A stretch of 14,140 bases of DNA. Source: an uncultured Lachnospira sp. (GTDB taxonomy: Bacteria > Bacillota > Clostridia > Lachnospirales > Lachnospiraceae). Made by a program: the position numbers and the translations under genes. The stretch is from NCBI GenBank assembly GCA_934343805.1, contig CAKRIN010000037.1, forward strand, positions 1 to 14,140, given 5' to 3'. Of this stretch, positions 13,616 to 14,140 are shown one piece after another. How positions within the stretch are numbered: position 1 is the first letter of the stretch; the number at the start of each line of letters is the position of its first letter. The notes beneath the pieces are model-generated. The model saw only the letters and a program-made list of their open reading frames with translations. It was not told the DNA's origin and searched no databases.

Positions 13616-14140
13616 ATGAGGCTGATTAATAAATTTATTATTATATACAGGGAGTATATAAAGAGAGCATTTGTAACGATAATGCTTATGTTCATATGTG
13701 TTATATCATTCTATATGACAGACAGGACATGGAATACATATATGAAGAACAGATGTGAGACTGGAATAAAACGAAAGGCTTACAGTATAAGTCCCTATAA
13801 TATTAATAAGATTAAATTTTCTACCAGAAGTGTTCATGCTGAACAGAGTGACATGATGGAAGGACTTACTTCAATAGAAGAAATATCAGCATATGGTTTA
13901 ATAATATCAACTAATGGTCAGGTCGGTGATGAAATGATTGACCTTGTTATAAGTGACAGTTCTATAGCTGACATGTGCAATACAGGAGTAAGCAGGGCAG
14001 ATATTGAACAGAAGCAGACAGAGTGGGAAGGATATGACATTGTGTGGCTGGGAAGTTCATATAAGGGAGTCTATGAGATAGGACAGAGATGCCAGACAAT
14101 GTCATCAGAATGTGTAGTTGTGGGATTTCTTAAGGATGAC
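13616..14140 (+). CDS. Membrane protein, partial, possibly FtsX/MacB-type permease N-terminus
   Basis: The frame is open from ATG at 13616 to the window end (175 codons present) and the 3' part is missing. An extended ribosome site (AGAAGGGGTGAT, 13597-13608) is 7 nt upstream. Residues about 17-35 form one transmembrane helix after a short basic start (MRLINKFIIIYREYIKR), and the rest visible is extracellular and hydrophilic, ending in VVVGFLKDD. A single N-terminal helix followed by a large outside domain ending in a strand like 'VVGFLK' is typical of FtsX/MacB-type permeases. I give this only moderate weight since neither the ABC ATPase nor the C-terminal helices are in view. It follows the lipoprotein gene by 39 nt without a terminator. 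Confidence 0.7.
   Translation, partial: MRLINKFIIIYREYIKRAFVTIMLMFICVISFYMTDRTWNTYMKNRCETGIKRKAYSISPYNINKIKFSTRSVHAEQSDMMEGLTSIEEISAYGLIISTNGQVGDEMIDLVISDSSIADMCNTGVSRADIEQKQTEWEGYDIVWLGSSYKGVYEIGQRCQTMSSECVVVGFLKDD

Noticed and set aside
1..14140. CRISPR arrays, tRNA or rRNA genes, transposases, integrases and phage genes
   Set aside because: None seen: no regular direct-repeat/spacer arrays and no sign of recombinase motifs in the readable frames.

Overview
The window looks like chromosomal DNA from an anaerobic Firmicute of the class Clostridia, most likely Lachnospiraceae. It is AT-rich, with AGA and GGA codons dominating, strong AGGAGG-type ribosome sites, a ferredoxin-linked 2-oxoacid oxidoreductase, and an agr-type peptide signalling locus of clostridial style. 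This placement rests on protein resemblance and composition; no rRNA or tRNA gene is present to confirm it.

Layout. (1) 1-978: a branched-chain aminotransferase gene cut by the left edge and closed by a hairpin terminator. (2) 1043-3721: a 77-residue unknown protein with its own promoter and terminator, then a membrane-anchored phosphodiester glycosidase (NAGPA family), then a single-pass membrane protein of unknown role. This block ends in a 20-bp-stem bidirectional terminator shared with the convergent gene on its right. (3) 3723-4958, minus strand: a stand-alone GltD/NfnB-like Fe-S flavoprotein. (4) 4959-5311: an intergenic region with back-to-back promoters and a striking long inverted repeat (arms 5001-5039 and 5100-5138) placed so that it would fold in the leader RNA of the minus-strand gene. 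(5) 5312-9322: aryl/acyl-CoA ligase followed by iorA and iorB. This operon fits interconversion of aromatic acids and aryl-pyruvates, through aryl-CoA and ferredoxin. (6) 9347-12190: a complete agr quorum-sensing locus. A LytTR response regulator and a GHKL sensor kinase follow iorB with no visible terminator. AgrB and a 43-residue AgrD follow, under a separate promoter carrying direct repeats. (7) 12236-14140: a small acidic unknown protein, a lipoprotein, and the start of a membrane protein that runs off the right edge and may be an FtsX/MacB-like permease.

The most interesting point is the agr locus. Its AgrD has no cysteine, so the mature signal is predicted to be a serine lactone (ring Ser24-Ala28, S-F-F-A-A) instead of the usual thiolactone. 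The regulatory half appears to lie in the same transcription unit as the aryl-CoA ligase/indolepyruvate oxidoreductase genes. The signal-producing half has its own promoter with a near-perfect 9-mer direct repeat just upstream of a poor -35, as expected for autoregulation by the AgrA-like regulator. The unknown genes downstream of agrD are natural candidates for targets or accessory functions, but the sequence alone does not prove this.
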